A stretch of 64,000 nt of DNA from contig NZ_JALOAN010000007.1 in the NCBI RefSeq assembly GCF_023228785.1, positions 10,919 through 74,918 on the forward strand. Direction: 5' to 3'. The notes beneath the pieces were generated by a model. The model saw only the letters and a program-made list of their open reading frames with translations. It did not search any database and was not told the DNA's origin. The stretch's first letter is position 1, and the number at the start of each line of letters is the position of its first letter. This DNA comes from Sulfurimonas sp. (lineage in GTDB: Bacteria; Campylobacterota; Campylobacteria; Campylobacterales; Sulfurimonadaceae). Shown one piece after another: positions 1-8,449 of this stretch. Position numbers and translations under genes: made by a program.

Positions 1-874
1 CTAAAGAATCGGGAAGTTTTAACTCATAAAATCCAAACATACTAAAAGCTAAGACAACAAAAACCCCTGCAAACGAATAGATTACCCATGGAGTTTGAAG
101 TGCGGCTTGAAGGTTTGCACCAAAAAGACCTGCCAAAACACCAGCAATAGTATACGCAACTGCCATAGCAAGAACATAAACAACTGATAAGCCAAAAGCT
201 CTTTTAGTAGTAATCCCCTCGCCTTGAGAGATGATAACTCCAGAGATGATAGGAATCATAGGAAAGACACAAGGAGTAAGAGCTAAGAGAAGTCCAAATC
301 CTAAAAATGTTAAAAGTACAAGTGTGATATTTCCAGACTTTATAGTGTTTGCTATAGCATCTGTTTCTGAGACACTCTCTTCTTTAGGTGCTACTTCAAA
401 ACTTTTTTGTACATCTTTAGTTACGACATCACTTTTAGCTGTAGATGCAAGTTCAAGCTTACTTGTATCTACTTCAAAACTAAAAGTCTCACTTAGTGGC
501 TCATAACAAAGGCCTTGTTCAGAACAGCCTTGATATGAGAGTACAAACTCAATGTTTTGCATCCCACTAATTTGACTATCTTTTTGCAAAGTAATTATAA
601 ATGTAGGAGACTCTAAGTAGACCATCTCTTCATGATGCTCTACACTCTTTGGTTTTTCAACTTTTGCTATAGAGACACCACTGCCCTTTTTTACCTCTAT
701 TTTTAACTGCTCGGCATAGAGATATATTTCTTTAGCTATCTCTACAGTAGCTTCTATCTGCATTGAAGCGTTTATAGTAGCCTTTGGTTTAAAAGCCTCA
801 TCTGGCATCATAAACTTCGAAGCACCAAAGAGAGTGATGCTTAGAGTTAAAAGTAAAACAAGAAGTTTTTTCAT
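1..874 (-). CDS. dsbD: DsbD-like thiol:disulfide interchange protein, 3' part outside window
   Basis: The visible 291 codons run off the left edge. A signal peptide (residues 1-18) precedes a periplasmic alpha-type domain with its redox pair C117 and C123 in the motif YQGCSEQGLCYEP. Near residue 183 a membrane domain begins, containing LALTPCVFPMIP with C202, the hallmark intramembrane cysteine of DsbD. The C-terminal thioredoxin domain expected of DsbD would lie beyond the window. The family carries electrons from cytoplasmic thioredoxin to periplasmic thiol proteins. Its place at the end of the sox cluster, after a thioredoxin-like gene and two DsrE-like genes, suggests it supplies reductant to periplasmic sulfur-carrying cysteines (inference). 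The ATG at 874 is preceded by AGGTG. Confidence 0.85.
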   Translation of the reverse strand, partial: MKKLLVLLLTLSITLFGASKFMMPDEAFKPKATINASMQIEATVEIAKEIYLYAEQLKIEVKKGSGVSIAKVEKPKSVEHHEEMVYLESPTFIITLQKDSQISGMQNIEFVLSYQGCSEQGLCYEPLSETFSFEVDTSKLELASTAKSDVVTKDVQKSFEVAPKEESVSETDAIANTIKSGNITLVLLTFLGFGLLLALTPCVFPMIPIISGVIISQGEGITTKRAFGLSVVYVLAMAVAYTIAGVLAGLFGANLQAALQTPWVIYSFAGVFVVLAFSMFGFYELKLPDSL

Positions 875-941
875 ATAGTCACACCTATTTTTAGGATAAT
901 TATAGCCAATAAAGATTTCTTATCTATTATCTTTTACTTGA

Positions 942-1412
942 TTATTTGTCTTCAACAAGAAGAAAAGCATAGCCTCTATTTTGCTTATCTATTAACGCTA
1001 TAGTAGAAGTTGGAACTATCTTTACAAAACTAAGCATATCTTTATCTTCAAGCCCATTTTTAGTCATTCCAGTTTTACAAGCAAAAAACTCAACATTATA
1101 AGTGCTCTCAAGAGATTTTATTCTAGTATGAAACTCTTTGTACTTACTCAAGAGTTCTTTATCAACCTTGTATTTTGTCTTACTTGGATCATTTACAAAG
1201 AACCTATAAGCACTTCCATGTACTACAACTGCTACTTCTAACTCTTGAAGTTGGCTCTCATAATAATTTTTATTTACAACGATAGCCTTTAGTATTCTTT
1301 TTTCAAAAGTCTCTATATTTCCAGCAGTAAGATCTATAACCAGCTTTGGAGTTATATCCTCAGCACTACTTAAACCAACTAATAGCATCAATGCTAAAAC
1401 TATTTTTTTCAT
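942..1412 (-). CDS. exported DsrE-like protein (copy 1)
   Basis: This 156-residue protein has a signal peptide (MKKIVLALMLLVGLSSA) and a DsrE/DsrF-like alpha/beta core. Its only cysteine, C112, lies in FFACKTGM, the position of the sulfur-binding cysteine of DsrE-fold proteins. DsrE-family proteins hold and relay sulfane sulfur. Those of Dsr systems are cytoplasmic, whereas this one should be periplasmic. A sound ribosome site (AAAGGAAAG) precedes the ATG. It follows another DsrE-like gene after a 240-bp repeat-rich gap and precedes dsbD, so it looks like part of the sox-linked sulfur-handling tail. Family call from pattern and context; substrate unknown. Confidence 0.65.
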   Translation of the reverse strand: MKKIVLALMLLVGLSSAEDITPKLVIDLTAGNIETFEKRILKAIVVNKNYYESQLQELEVAVVVHGSAYRFFVNDPSKTKYKVDKELLSKYKEFHTRIKSLESTYNVEFFACKTGMTKNGLEDKDMLSFVKIVPTSTIALIDKQNRGYAFLLVEDK

Positions 1413-1443
1413 ATTTTCTTTCCTTTATTTATTTTAGTATAAA

Positions 1444-1644
1444 TTGAACCCTCTGATTAATCCATAAACTAGATTCCGTGTCAAGCACGGAATGACGGTG
1501 GAGACGTCATCCTGAAACGGTGGGGGTGTCATCCTGAAACAGTGGAGACGTCATCCTGAACTTGATTCAGGATCTAGTTCGCTAATTGTTCAGAGCATTC
1601 AATTGTTCAGAGCATTCAATTGTTCAGAGCATTCAATTGAATGC
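1444..1644. repeat. hairpin-rich intergenic repeat, copy A
   Basis: The first 55 bp (1444-1498) match 7827-7881 with one mismatch. It contains the inverted repeat TCCGTG-TCAAG-CACGGA and, at 1555-1571, CCTGAA-CTTGA-TTCAGG, plus three partial copies of GTCATCCTGAA. It ends in a 17-bp tandem array and the palindrome GCATTCAATTGAATGC (1629-1644). It fills the gap between the two dsrE-like genes and has no coding potential. It resembles REP or small non-autonomous elements; nothing encoding a transposase is nearby. Confidence 0.85.
1584..1634. repeat. 17-bp tandem repeat, three perfect units
   Basis: The unit AATTGTTCAGAGCATTC occurs three times end to end (1584-1600, 1601-1617, 1618-1634). One further copy is present at 7924-7940 in the second repeat element, so the array probably expanded by slippage within copy A. 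Confidence 0.9.
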
Positions 1645-1653
1645 TTCAAATAA

Positions 1654-2088
1654 TTAGGGAACTATATTTACCCAACCTTCTTTAACCCTCTCTGCAATCT
1701 CAACTATCCCAGCAGTAACTATCTCACTACCATGGACAAGCTCACTCTCATCTATCTTTTTTGTAGTCATTGTATTTCCACAAGCTACAAACTCAACATC
1801 AAGAAGCATCAAAGCTCTCACTCTTAGAGCTATATCTTTATGAACACTTTGTAGGGCTTTGATTCCATGATAATAAGCTATTATTCTCATCTGAACATTA
1901 TCAGATCCATAAAACTTTAAAACGTTGTTGGCACTACTTAGTACATGATGAATCTCTGCATCATCTGCACTCTTGATTGAGAAGACTATTTGTCTTGGAT
2001 TGTCAAAAGATGGCTTTGGCTGGGCAAACTTTGTCTCAGCTGTGAGTATCGCACACAAGAGTAAAATTAAAGTAAAATATCTTCTCAT
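1654..2088 (-). CDS. exported DsrE-like protein (copy 2)
   Basis: A 144-residue protein with a signal peptide (residues 1-17) and a DsrE-like domain. C103 in the motif FVACGNTM matches the position of C112 in the neighbouring DsrE-like protein. The start ATG overlaps the stop of the upstream thioredoxin-like gene by 4 bp (ATGA), so the two are almost certainly translated together. By family knowledge the conserved cysteine could carry a persulfide. The pairing with a thioredoxin-like protein suggests a periplasmic sulfur relay (inference). The two DsrE-like proteins differ enough that they may form a hetero-oligomer rather than being a recent duplication. Confidence 0.65.
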   Translation of the reverse strand: MRRYFTLILLLCAILTAETKFAQPKPSFDNPRQIVFSIKSADDAEIHHVLSSANNVLKFYGSDNVQMRIIAYYHGIKALQSVHKDIALRVRALMLLDVEFVACGNTMTTKKIDESELVHGSEIVTAGIVEIAERVKEGWVNIVP

Positions 2089-2468
2089 TTAATATCCTTT
2101 GTTAGTGATTTAAAGTCTTCTATATTCCACGAACCAGGAATTTTCTTTTTTATATTGTCATTTATATCTATGAAAAAGAAAGAAGGGGTAAAACTAACTT
2201 TTATCCCGAGTGGAGGTGAATCGCTATCGAGATTTATTTTAACAGGGATAAATCTCTCATTTATCCACTTACCCATCTCTTCATCATCAAAAACATCTCT
2301 TTGCATATCGCTACAGTAATGACAATTGCTTCGCATAACTTCAAGCATTATAAGCTTTTTACTATCTTTTTGGAGGACTTTTGCTTCTTCATAGCTTTTA
2401 AATTCTAGCGCATCTAAAGTAAAGTAAAAAAAGATTAGAAAAAGAGCTACAAACTTTATACTACTCAT
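2085..2468 (-). CDS. thioredoxin-fold periplasmic protein, SoxW-like
   Basis: 127 residues from the ATG at 2468; this start overlaps the stop of the preceding metallo-hydrolase gene (ATGAGTAG) and begins a clear signal anchor (residues 1-20). An upstream in-frame start at 2504 lies inside that neighbour and lacks a hydrophobic leader. The thioredoxin fold carries the redox motif NCHYC (C49, C52) and the cis-proline segment VSFTPSFFF. SoxW-type thioredoxins keep SoxY and related thiols reduced. Here the gene sits between a SoxH-like hydrolase and dsrE-like genes. The role is inferred from fold and position. Confidence 0.75.
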   Translation of the reverse strand: MSSIKFVALFLIFFYFTLDALEFKSYEEAKVLQKDSKKLIMLEVMRSNCHYCSDMQRDVFDDEEMGKWINERFIPVKINLDSDSPPLGIKVSFTPSFFFIDINDNIKKKIPGSWNIEDFKSLTKDIK

Positions 2469-3366
2469 CACCCCACTCCAAAGTTCTATACGCAGTCTCA
2501 ACATTTATAGTATGCATCTCTTTATATAATTTTAAATCTTCAAACTCACTCATATGAGAATTAGTAAGTGTATCTGTAATATCTCGCCCTTCATCAATAG
2601 ACTCTAACACAAACTCTTTAAGAGCTTCAAGATATCTCTTTGTGATCTTTGTACTATCTCTTGTGTATATATTCCCATGTCCACCGATGATATACTTGCT
2701 ATTTTTTGCCTCTATCTCATCTAAGACATCAATCCAGTTATTTATATTTCCTCCGCGAAGAGACATTATCCTCTCATTAAAGACTAAATCACCTGCAAAT
2801 ACAACGCTTTGTGATGGTATGTAAATTATCATATCATTGTCTGTATGAATAGTTTTATCAAAACTTGTTAGTTCTACTTTAACACCTTCAAGTTCAAGAG
2901 TTTGCACCCCTTCTATATGCTTTGTAGGAAAAACTTCTTCGGTCTTATCAAAAGCTTCTTTAGAGATGTATTGTTGCATCCTAATTGGAGTTGCGTTGGG
3001 TGTATTTGCAAATATTTTAGCACCTATGATAGTTGCACCATTTTCTTTGTAGTATCCATTTCCAAGCCAATGGTCATCATGGATATGAGTATTTATAACA
3101 AAAGAGACTTCTTGATTTTTGATTTTTTTCATCGCCTTATGTGTATCTCGCGCATACTTATAGCTAGGTCCGCTATCTATTACTAGATAACTCTTGCCCA
3201 GATCTACAAAGCAAGAGTTACTTATATCACCGTTGTTGTGTGTGTCCATTATCTGGGGCTTGCCAAAAAAACAGTAGATCTGACTGTTTATCTTTTTTGG
3301 CTCAAGATTATATTCAAAGGAGAAAAGAGAATGAAAAGCTAACGCTATTAACAGTAATGACTTCAT
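2461..3366 (-). CDS. MBL-fold metallo-hydrolase, SoxH-like
   Basis: 301 residues. The ATG at 3366 is chosen because AAAGG lies 8 nt upstream; a GTG at 3372 would be too close to it. After a signal peptide (about 1-16) the metallo-beta-lactamase core shows THIHDDH (H94, H96, D98, H99), a GDLVFNE segment supplying the bridging aspartate, and GGHGNIY with the last histidine. Exported MBL proteins of this type (SoxH and quinoprotein-relay hydrolases) are found with sox genes, but their substrate is not established; a thioester or persulfide hydrolase role is possible. It follows the porin gene after a hairpin and overlaps the thioredoxin-like gene by 8 bp. Confidence 0.8.
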   Translation of the reverse strand: MKSLLLIALAFHSLFSFEYNLEPKKINSQIYCFFGKPQIMDTHNNGDISNSCFVDLGKSYLVIDSGPSYKYARDTHKAMKKIKNQEVSFVINTHIHDDHWLGNGYYKENGATIIGAKIFANTPNATPIRMQQYISKEAFDKTEEVFPTKHIEGVQTLELEGVKVELTSFDKTIHTDNDMIIYIPSQSVVFAGDLVFNERIMSLRGGNINNWIDVLDEIEAKNSKYIIGGHGNIYTRDSTKITKRYLEALKEFVLESIDEGRDITDTLTNSHMSEFEDLKLYKEMHTINVETAYRTLEWGDE

Positions 3367-3393
3367 ACACACAACCTTTTAGTAATATTTTCT

Positions 3394-3416
3394 ATATGGA
3401 GCTTTGTGCTCCATAT
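3394..3416 (-). terminator. hairpin just after the porin stop codon
   Basis: ATATGGAGC and GCTCCATAT form perfect 9-bp arms around a 5-nt loop, two bases past the porin stop. No strong U-tract follows on the minus strand, so it may work as an mRNA-stabilising 3' end or attenuator rather than a classic terminator. Confidence 0.5.
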
Positions 3417-3418
3417 TT

Positions 3419-4891
3419 TTAAAACAAGTAGTTAACTTCAAAACGATACTCATTATATGAGTCTTCATCTTTACCGCTAACTCTGCTATCAGCAGTAACT
3501 ATCCCTAAACGAAATTTAGCATCTAGTTGAGGCGTGATTTGCTGTTTTAAATCCATGTGAAAAATTGATAAGTCAGCTTGTCCACCGCCATTACCTTGTT
3601 TTTTCTCATCAGAATCTTGAATAGCATAACGAGCCATAGCAGTAAAACCGTCTAATATGTTTGCTTTGCCAAAGTCATACTTTGCTTCAACCATCATAGT
3701 CTCAGCATTTGCTCTCCAGTTTACTTGTGCCATTGCACGAGTATATCCACCAGTTGGGAATCCACGCCAAGGGGCAACGATATCAGCCTTATCTTCTACT
3801 TTTGAGTATCCTACAAGCCCTTTAAATGCTCCAACAGATGCCACTAAACGAGCCATCCAAAGAGAAGCATCTAGAGAATCTCCACTCTTATAACCATTTG
3901 TTCTAGCATTAGCAGCATTTATTTTACCACTTAGAGCTGCTCCACCAACCTTTCCAGCCCCATCATCAAACTGCTTCATATAACGAACACCCGGAGTAAT
4001 TGTCACACCGCCAACAGGTATAGCATAGTTTAACTCTCCAATAAGGCTTGAGACCATATCTGGAACTGCTGTATATGTCGCATCTACCTTAAGGTTTGGT
4101 ATGGACTTGTTACTCGCTGCTACAACTATAAGCTCATTATCAACATCTTTTCCTGAATCTTGTAGTCTTTTATATGTTAGACCTTTATGCACACCAGAAT
4201 CATCATTGTTGTTCCAGTTTGAAGTTCCATCATTAAATGTTAAAACATCATGAAAGGTAGTATGATCACGAAGTTTTTGAGCTGTGAAATATGCAGCTTT
4301 TAGAGTTGTATCTGGTAGATCTTTTGATTCAACACTCACACCCTCAAAAGTATTTGGGATCATCTTAGTGTCATTAGATGCAGTTAGTGCAGACTCAAAA
4401 GTGTGACGACCAAGTTTAAAGTCTGTTTTTGAGATGTTGTATTGTAGGTATGCTTGGGCTAAAACTGCCATCTCCCAATCGCCATCTTTATCAACATTGT
4501 ATCTACTAAATGTATCTTTCCCTGATTTCACTTCACCCACGCTATTGTTACTTTGTCTCCAGTTAGAGATTGGACTGTTTGAGTAGTAGAGTCCTGCAGT
4601 AGCACTAATACCATAGAGTGGAGCAGTTTTATATAAAATACTACCACCTGCACCAAAAGCTTTGTTATCTTGATCTTTATCTTTCCAGTCCCATCTAAAA
4701 GCGTTAGCTCTTAGTCGACCATAAAAAACACCCTCAGTAAAAGCAGCACCTAGATTATCTACACTCTTTGGAAGTGTGTTATAAACTTCTTGCATATTGC
4801 CCTTTAGACTTCTCTTTGGTTTTGCATCATCTGCACTTACACTCGCTGCACAAACAAGTGCTGCAATTAGGCTTATTTTTAATATTTTCAT
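3419..4891 (-). CDS. outer-membrane porin, OprD-like family of Campylobacterota
   Basis: 490 residues with a signal peptide ending in SVSA-DD and a C-terminal phenylalanine (VNYLF), the signature of outer-membrane beta-barrels. The rest is a run of short alternating amphipathic strands typical of OprD-like 18-strand porins, and the length fits that family. It lies immediately downstream of soxB and may import thiosulfate or another sulfur substrate into the periplasm (inference from position). The start has a standard AAGGAAAAAG site. A hairpin follows the stop codon. Confidence 0.8.
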   Translation of the reverse strand: MKILKISLIAALVCAASVSADDAKPKRSLKGNMQEVYNTLPKSVDNLGAAFTEGVFYGRLRANAFRWDWKDKDQDNKAFGAGGSILYKTAPLYGISATAGLYYSNSPISNWRQSNNSVGEVKSGKDTFSRYNVDKDGDWEMAVLAQAYLQYNISKTDFKLGRHTFESALTASNDTKMIPNTFEGVSVESKDLPDTTLKAAYFTAQKLRDHTTFHDVLTFNDGTSNWNNNDDSGVHKGLTYKRLQDSGKDVDNELIVVAASNKSIPNLKVDATYTAVPDMVSSLIGELNYAIPVGGVTITPGVRYMKQFDDGAGKVGGAALSGKINAANARTNGYKSGDSLDASLWMARLVASVGAFKGLVGYSKVEDKADIVAPWRGFPTGGYTRAMAQVNWRANAETMMVEAKYDFGKANILDGFTAMARYAIQDSDEKKQGNGGGQADLSIFHMDLKQQITPQLDAKFRLGIVTADSRVSGKDEDSYNEYRFEVNYLF

Positions 4892-4900
4892 CTTTTTCCT

Positions 4901-6673
4901 TTACAAGTTATTTTTTTGTGAACCCTTAGTCGGGCACCCACAATCATAGTCTAGTAAAACAACATTTCCCTCGTTGCTTACATCCACCACCTTTTTATCT
5001 TTAATATAATCACGAACCACATCATACACTGGTCTGATTTTATCTTTTTGAAGATTTTGTCCTGCATTTTGCAAGTTTCCGCCCCATGATGAGACAATGT
5101 ATATTTTATCTAAAACAATGGCTTCTCCGCCAACTTTTAGACTAGATATTCGCTCGCCAGCCTTATTACCTACAGCTATGCTATATGTAACTCCACCTAA
5201 ACGACTCATATCTCCTCCTTGTTGATAGAGAGGATTTGCATTAAAAACATTGTCAGCTATATCTTCTAAAAGCTTTGCAATATTTTCACCCTTTAGCTCA
5301 AAAGTATATACATCAGGGTAAGTAACCGCACACATCTCATAGACATTGTCCATAGTAATATCTTCGCCTGCTAAGACTGTAGTTCCCCATCTATATCCTG
5401 GAGTAAAAGAGATATCACATTTCATTTCATCCATGATAGCATCGTTTATAAGTTGATCAAAAGTTGAGAAAAACGTATCTCTCTTATATAGAGTGTTTTT
5501 AGTTTTACCTAAAACTTCATTCATCTCATCAGCATAAGGAGCATAAAGTTCTTCTACAAGCTTCACACCTTCTGGATCTGCTGGAATTAGATTAGATGCT
5601 ATTGGCACAAGTTTATACTCATAACCATGGACTTTTCCATCTTTTGCATCTATATCTAGGCGACCAACATATTTACCATGGCTACCAGCTATAACAATTA
5701 CTGTACCATCTATTACTATAGGTTTTGGCGATGGATCATGTGTATGTCCACTAAGAATGAAGTCGATGCCATGAACCATACGAGCTAGTTCTTGATCAAC
5801 GCTAAAACCATCATGAGAGAGGACAACAACACAATCAACTTTGTGCTCACCTCTTAACTCATCTACATACTTTTGAAGAGTCTCCGGTCTGATGCCAAAA
5901 CTCCACCCCTCTGTAAACTCTCTAGGATTAGCAGTTGAAGTAAATGGAAAAGATTGTCCTATGATTCCAATCTTAGCTCCACCTCTTTGCTCAATTGTAT
6001 AAGGCTCAAAAATCAACTCCTCATACTCATCAGCAAATGGGTCATTTCCTACTATATTTTGAGAGATAAACTTAGCATCTAGCATCTCTATGAGCTCTTT
6101 TACCCTCTCTTTACCATAAGTAAATTCCCAGTGTCCAACCATCACATCTACACCTAAGTAGTTTTGAGCTTTTACTATCGCCTCGCCTCTTGTCTTTAGT
6201 GCTACACCTGTTCCTTGCCATGTATCTCCAGAGTCTAAAAAGAGAACATTCTCAGCCCCTCTCTCTTTTCTTACATGATCTAGGTAGGTTTTCATATGAG
6301 CTACTCCGCCCATCTTTCCAAACTTCTTAGCTAAAGTCTCAAAATCTATATGCGTATCAAAGTAAGCATCTAAACTACTAGGCTCTAGTCCATAGTGTTT
6401 TGCAAAAGCTTCACCACATAAAAAACCAGGAGTTCCCACAAGATTTGGAGCAGAGATTAAAGTAGATGGCTCTCTCCAATATAGTGGCTTTAAATGCGCA
6501 TGAATATCACACATATGCAAAAGAGTAAAGTTTCCAGTTGCCTTAAAATCATAAATATCTTTTAGTGATATCTGTGCAGGAGTTCTAACGCCACTTTTAG
6601 AACATCCAACACTAACCGCACCTAGCCCAAAGATAGCAGCTATGTGCATAAAATCTCTTCTTGAAATTTCCAT
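4901..6673 (-). CDS. soxB: SoxB, sulfate thiohydrolase
   Basis: 590 residues. SoxB hydrolytically releases sulfate from the S-sulfonate on SoxY in the periplasm, using two manganese ions. Visible features are a Tat signal (SRRDFM at 4-9), the metallophosphatase motifs DIHAH (D56, H58) and DSGDTWQGTG (D150), the SoxB-specific GHWEFTYG (H181), LSHDG (H287) and SGHTHD (H310, H312), then a 5'-nucleotidase-like C-terminal domain. Odd: the C-terminal tail holds two cysteines (C578, C580) in DCGCPTKG. Ten bases separate it from soxA. Identity is very secure. Confidence 0.97.
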   Translation of the reverse strand: MEISRRDFMHIAAIFGLGAVSVGCSKSGVRTPAQISLKDIYDFKATGNFTLLHMCDIHAHLKPLYWREPSTLISAPNLVGTPGFLCGEAFAKHYGLEPSSLDAYFDTHIDFETLAKKFGKMGGVAHMKTYLDHVRKERGAENVLFLDSGDTWQGTGVALKTRGEAIVKAQNYLGVDVMVGHWEFTYGKERVKELIEMLDAKFISQNIVGNDPFADEYEELIFEPYTIEQRGGAKIGIIGQSFPFTSTANPREFTEGWSFGIRPETLQKYVDELRGEHKVDCVVVLSHDGFSVDQELARMVHGIDFILSGHTHDPSPKPIVIDGTVIVIAGSHGKYVGRLDIDAKDGKVHGYEYKLVPIASNLIPADPEGVKLVEELYAPYADEMNEVLGKTKNTLYKRDTFFSTFDQLINDAIMDEMKCDISFTPGYRWGTTVLAGEDITMDNVYEMCAVTYPDVYTFELKGENIAKLLEDIADNVFNANPLYQQGGDMSRLGGVTYSIAVGNKAGERISSLKVGGEAIVLDKIYIVSSWGGNLQNAGQNLQKDKIRPVYDVVRDYIKDKKVVDVSNEGNVVLLDYDCGCPTKGSQKNNL

Positions 6674-6683
6674 TATTTCACCC

Positions 6684-7457
6684 TTATCTTTTTAGTCCAG
6701 GGATAGCTATTTCAAATCCCTTGGCTTCTTGAGTCAGATATACTTCAAGTCCTACCATCTCAGGTGAGCCCAAAGGAATAACTGCTAACAAAGCGTTATT
6801 CATACATCCTTGAAAACGGCGTTGCAAAGTTCTAAGAGATGACTTTGTCATTCTATACGCCGGCCAAGTAGCAGCTGGTGCATTACCTTTTGCACTTAAG
6901 TCTGGTAATGGTTGAGTTCTTAAGACACTTCCTATAACTTGTGATGAGTGACAAGATAGACAAGAGAGTCCTCTTGAGCCTCTTTTTTGCTCAAAAGTGA
7001 GTTTGCCAAGTTCATAAGACTCTTTTATATGTTTATTTGCATCTACATCTATTTGAATTTTTTCTCCATTTGCTATAGACTTCGCATAAGCACCCATGTC
7101 AAACATATCTGAACTCTTTAGAGCAAATGGCTTGTGTCCATTTTTACTCATTAGAGCTTGAAGTACTTGATCTAGAGCAACTACTTGTTTAAAATCTTTT
7201 AAATATCGTGGAAAACCTGCTATATAAGCTGGTAATTCATCTTCGCTAACATTTAAAAATTCTGCAAGTCCAGCATCTCCACCACAATACTCTTCAAGAA
7301 GTTCGCTACCATTTCCCACCATAATATCAGCCGGATTATCTTCTAACATCTCAGCATACATTTCACGATCTGCATCACTCATAGAAAACTGCTCACTCGC
7401 AAAAGAGAGTGACCAAAGTAGCGTGAGAGAAAGTACTATTTTAATTGTGCCCTTCAT
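6684..7457 (-). CDS. soxA: SoxA, haem-thiolate cytochrome of the SoxAX complex
   Basis: 257 residues with a signal peptide (1-20). SoxAX joins thiosulfate oxidatively to the SoxY cysteine. The catalytic haem motif CLSCH (C166-H170) and the later C218 in RFQGCMN, which corresponds to the modified cysteine ligand of the haem iron, are present. There is only one CxxCH, so this is the single-haem form rather than the two-haem Paracoccus type. It lies 3 nt after soxZ, with its ribosome site AAGGAT overlapping the soxZ end. Confidence 0.96.
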   Translation of the reverse strand: MKGTIKIVLSLTLLWSLSFASEQFSMSDADREMYAEMLEDNPADIMVGNGSELLEEYCGGDAGLAEFLNVSEDELPAYIAGFPRYLKDFKQVVALDQVLQALMSKNGHKPFALKSSDMFDMGAYAKSIANGEKIQIDVDANKHIKESYELGKLTFEQKRGSRGLSCLSCHSSQVIGSVLRTQPLPDLSAKGNAPAATWPAYRMTKSSLRTLQRRFQGCMNNALLAVIPLGSPEMVGLEVYLTQEAKGFEIAIPGLKR

Positions 7458-7460
7458 TGA

Positions 7461-7796
7461 TTATCCTTTTGGTTTAATCTTTATACTTTTTTCGTGAACT
7501 TCACCTGTACTATCACTAAACGTAACACTTAGTTTTCCCTCACCATTTACTTTCATATATGTTGTAAAAACAGGGTTTGTAGATAGCGACTCCCACACAT
7601 TCATAGTTGTAATAACTTTTCCGTTATAGTCAAACTTAACACTGTTTATGTACTTTGCCGGAATAACTTCTTTAGTCTTTTTATCTTTACGCATTCCTGT
7701 TTCCATAGGATGCATAACCATAAAACTAACTTTAACTATTTCACCATCTTTGTAACTTTTTGGCTTAATCTTAATAAGTGATTTTCTACTTGACAT
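7461..7796 (-). CDS. soxZ: SoxZ, sulfur-carrier partner of SoxY
   Basis: 111 residues, the usual SoxZ length, with no signal peptide; it is exported bound to SoxY through the SoxY Tat signal. The immunoglobulin-like SoxZ fold is recognised from MVMHPMETGMRKD and the C-terminal segment SVTFSDSTGE. SoxYZ carries the sulfur intermediate on the SoxY tail. Here soxZ is split from soxY by a 170-bp repeat element, which is unusual because their products form a 1:1 complex. AAGGAAAAT precedes the ATG. Confidence 0.96.
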   Translation of the reverse strand: MSSRKSLIKIKPKSYKDGEIVKVSFMVMHPMETGMRKDKKTKEVIPAKYINSVKFDYNGKVITTMNVWESLSTNPVFTTYMKVNGEGKLSVTFSDSTGEVHEKSIKIKPKG

Positions 7797-7826
7797 TTTT
7801 ATTTTCCTTAATTTATTTTATTTTAT

Positions 7827-7943
7827 TTGAACCCTCTGATTAATCTATAAACTAGATTCCGTGTCAAGCACGGAATGACGGAGTACACGTCATCCTGAAC
7901 TTGATTCAGGATCCAACTGAATAATTGTTCAGAGCATTCAATT
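7827..7943. repeat. hairpin-rich intergenic repeat, copy B, inside sox operon
   Basis: It lies between soxY and soxZ. 7827-7881 match 1444-1498 with one mismatch, and the same ending motif AATTGTTCAGAGCATTC is present once. Inverted repeats TCCGTG/CACGGA and CCTGAA/TTCAGG are both intact. It is in the same orientation as copy A, 6.4 kb away. Confidence 0.88.
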
Positions 7944-7968
7944 TAGATTTTTATTAAATGATTGAATA

Positions 7969-8439
7969 TCAACCACATCCACCAATAGTAACTTTTACAT
8001 TTTGAGTTGCAGTTAAAAATGTGCCATCACTAAGTGCAACAACGGTAGCTACATCTTGAGTCCCACCTAATTTTATACGAGTTGCAAACATAGCTTTTCC
8101 ATTTGATGGAGTTAAATGTACATCAATACATCTAGTGTTAGCATTTTTTGTAGCTAAGATATGAATAGATTTCACATAATCACTATCAGTCATAGGAGAC
8201 TCAACCTCAACAGTTACAGGAACAACTGCACCATTTTCAGCAATCTCTGGAACTTTTAAGTTTACTTTTGAAGATTCTTCTGCACCTTTTCCACCAGTAA
8301 TTGCATCTACTGCTGCTTTATATGAAAGATCATTTGGTCCTGATAGTTTTTTTGCTTCATCTGCAAAACTTATTGCTGGACTTATCGCAGCTACCGCAGC
8401 TACTGCACCTAGTTGTTTAAAAAAATCTCTTCTTTGCAT
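7969..8439 (-). CDS. soxY: SoxY, sulfur-carrying subunit
   Basis: 156 residues from the ATG at 8439, chosen because AAGGAT lies at proper distance and the protein then begins with the Tat motif RRDFF; the in-frame ATG at 8484 lies inside soxX. The C-terminus is IGGCG, the swinging-arm cysteine on which thiosulfate is bound and oxidised. SoxY acts in the periplasm with SoxZ, passing between SoxAX and SoxB. It begins 10 nt after the soxX stop. Confidence 0.97.
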   Translation of the reverse strand: MQRRDFFKQLGAVAAVAAISPAISFADEAKKLSGPNDLSYKAAVDAITGGKGAEESSKVNLKVPEIAENGAVVPVTVEVESPMTDSDYVKSIHILATKNANTRCIDVHLTPSNGKAMFATRIKLGGTQDVATVVALSDGTFLTATQNVKVTIGGCG

Positions 8440-8449
8440 TTGTTTATCC

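Noticed and set aside
231..506. Plus-strand open frame of 91 codons
   Set aside because: It lies wholly opposite the dsbD coding sequence, whose minus-strand translation shows clear family motifs.
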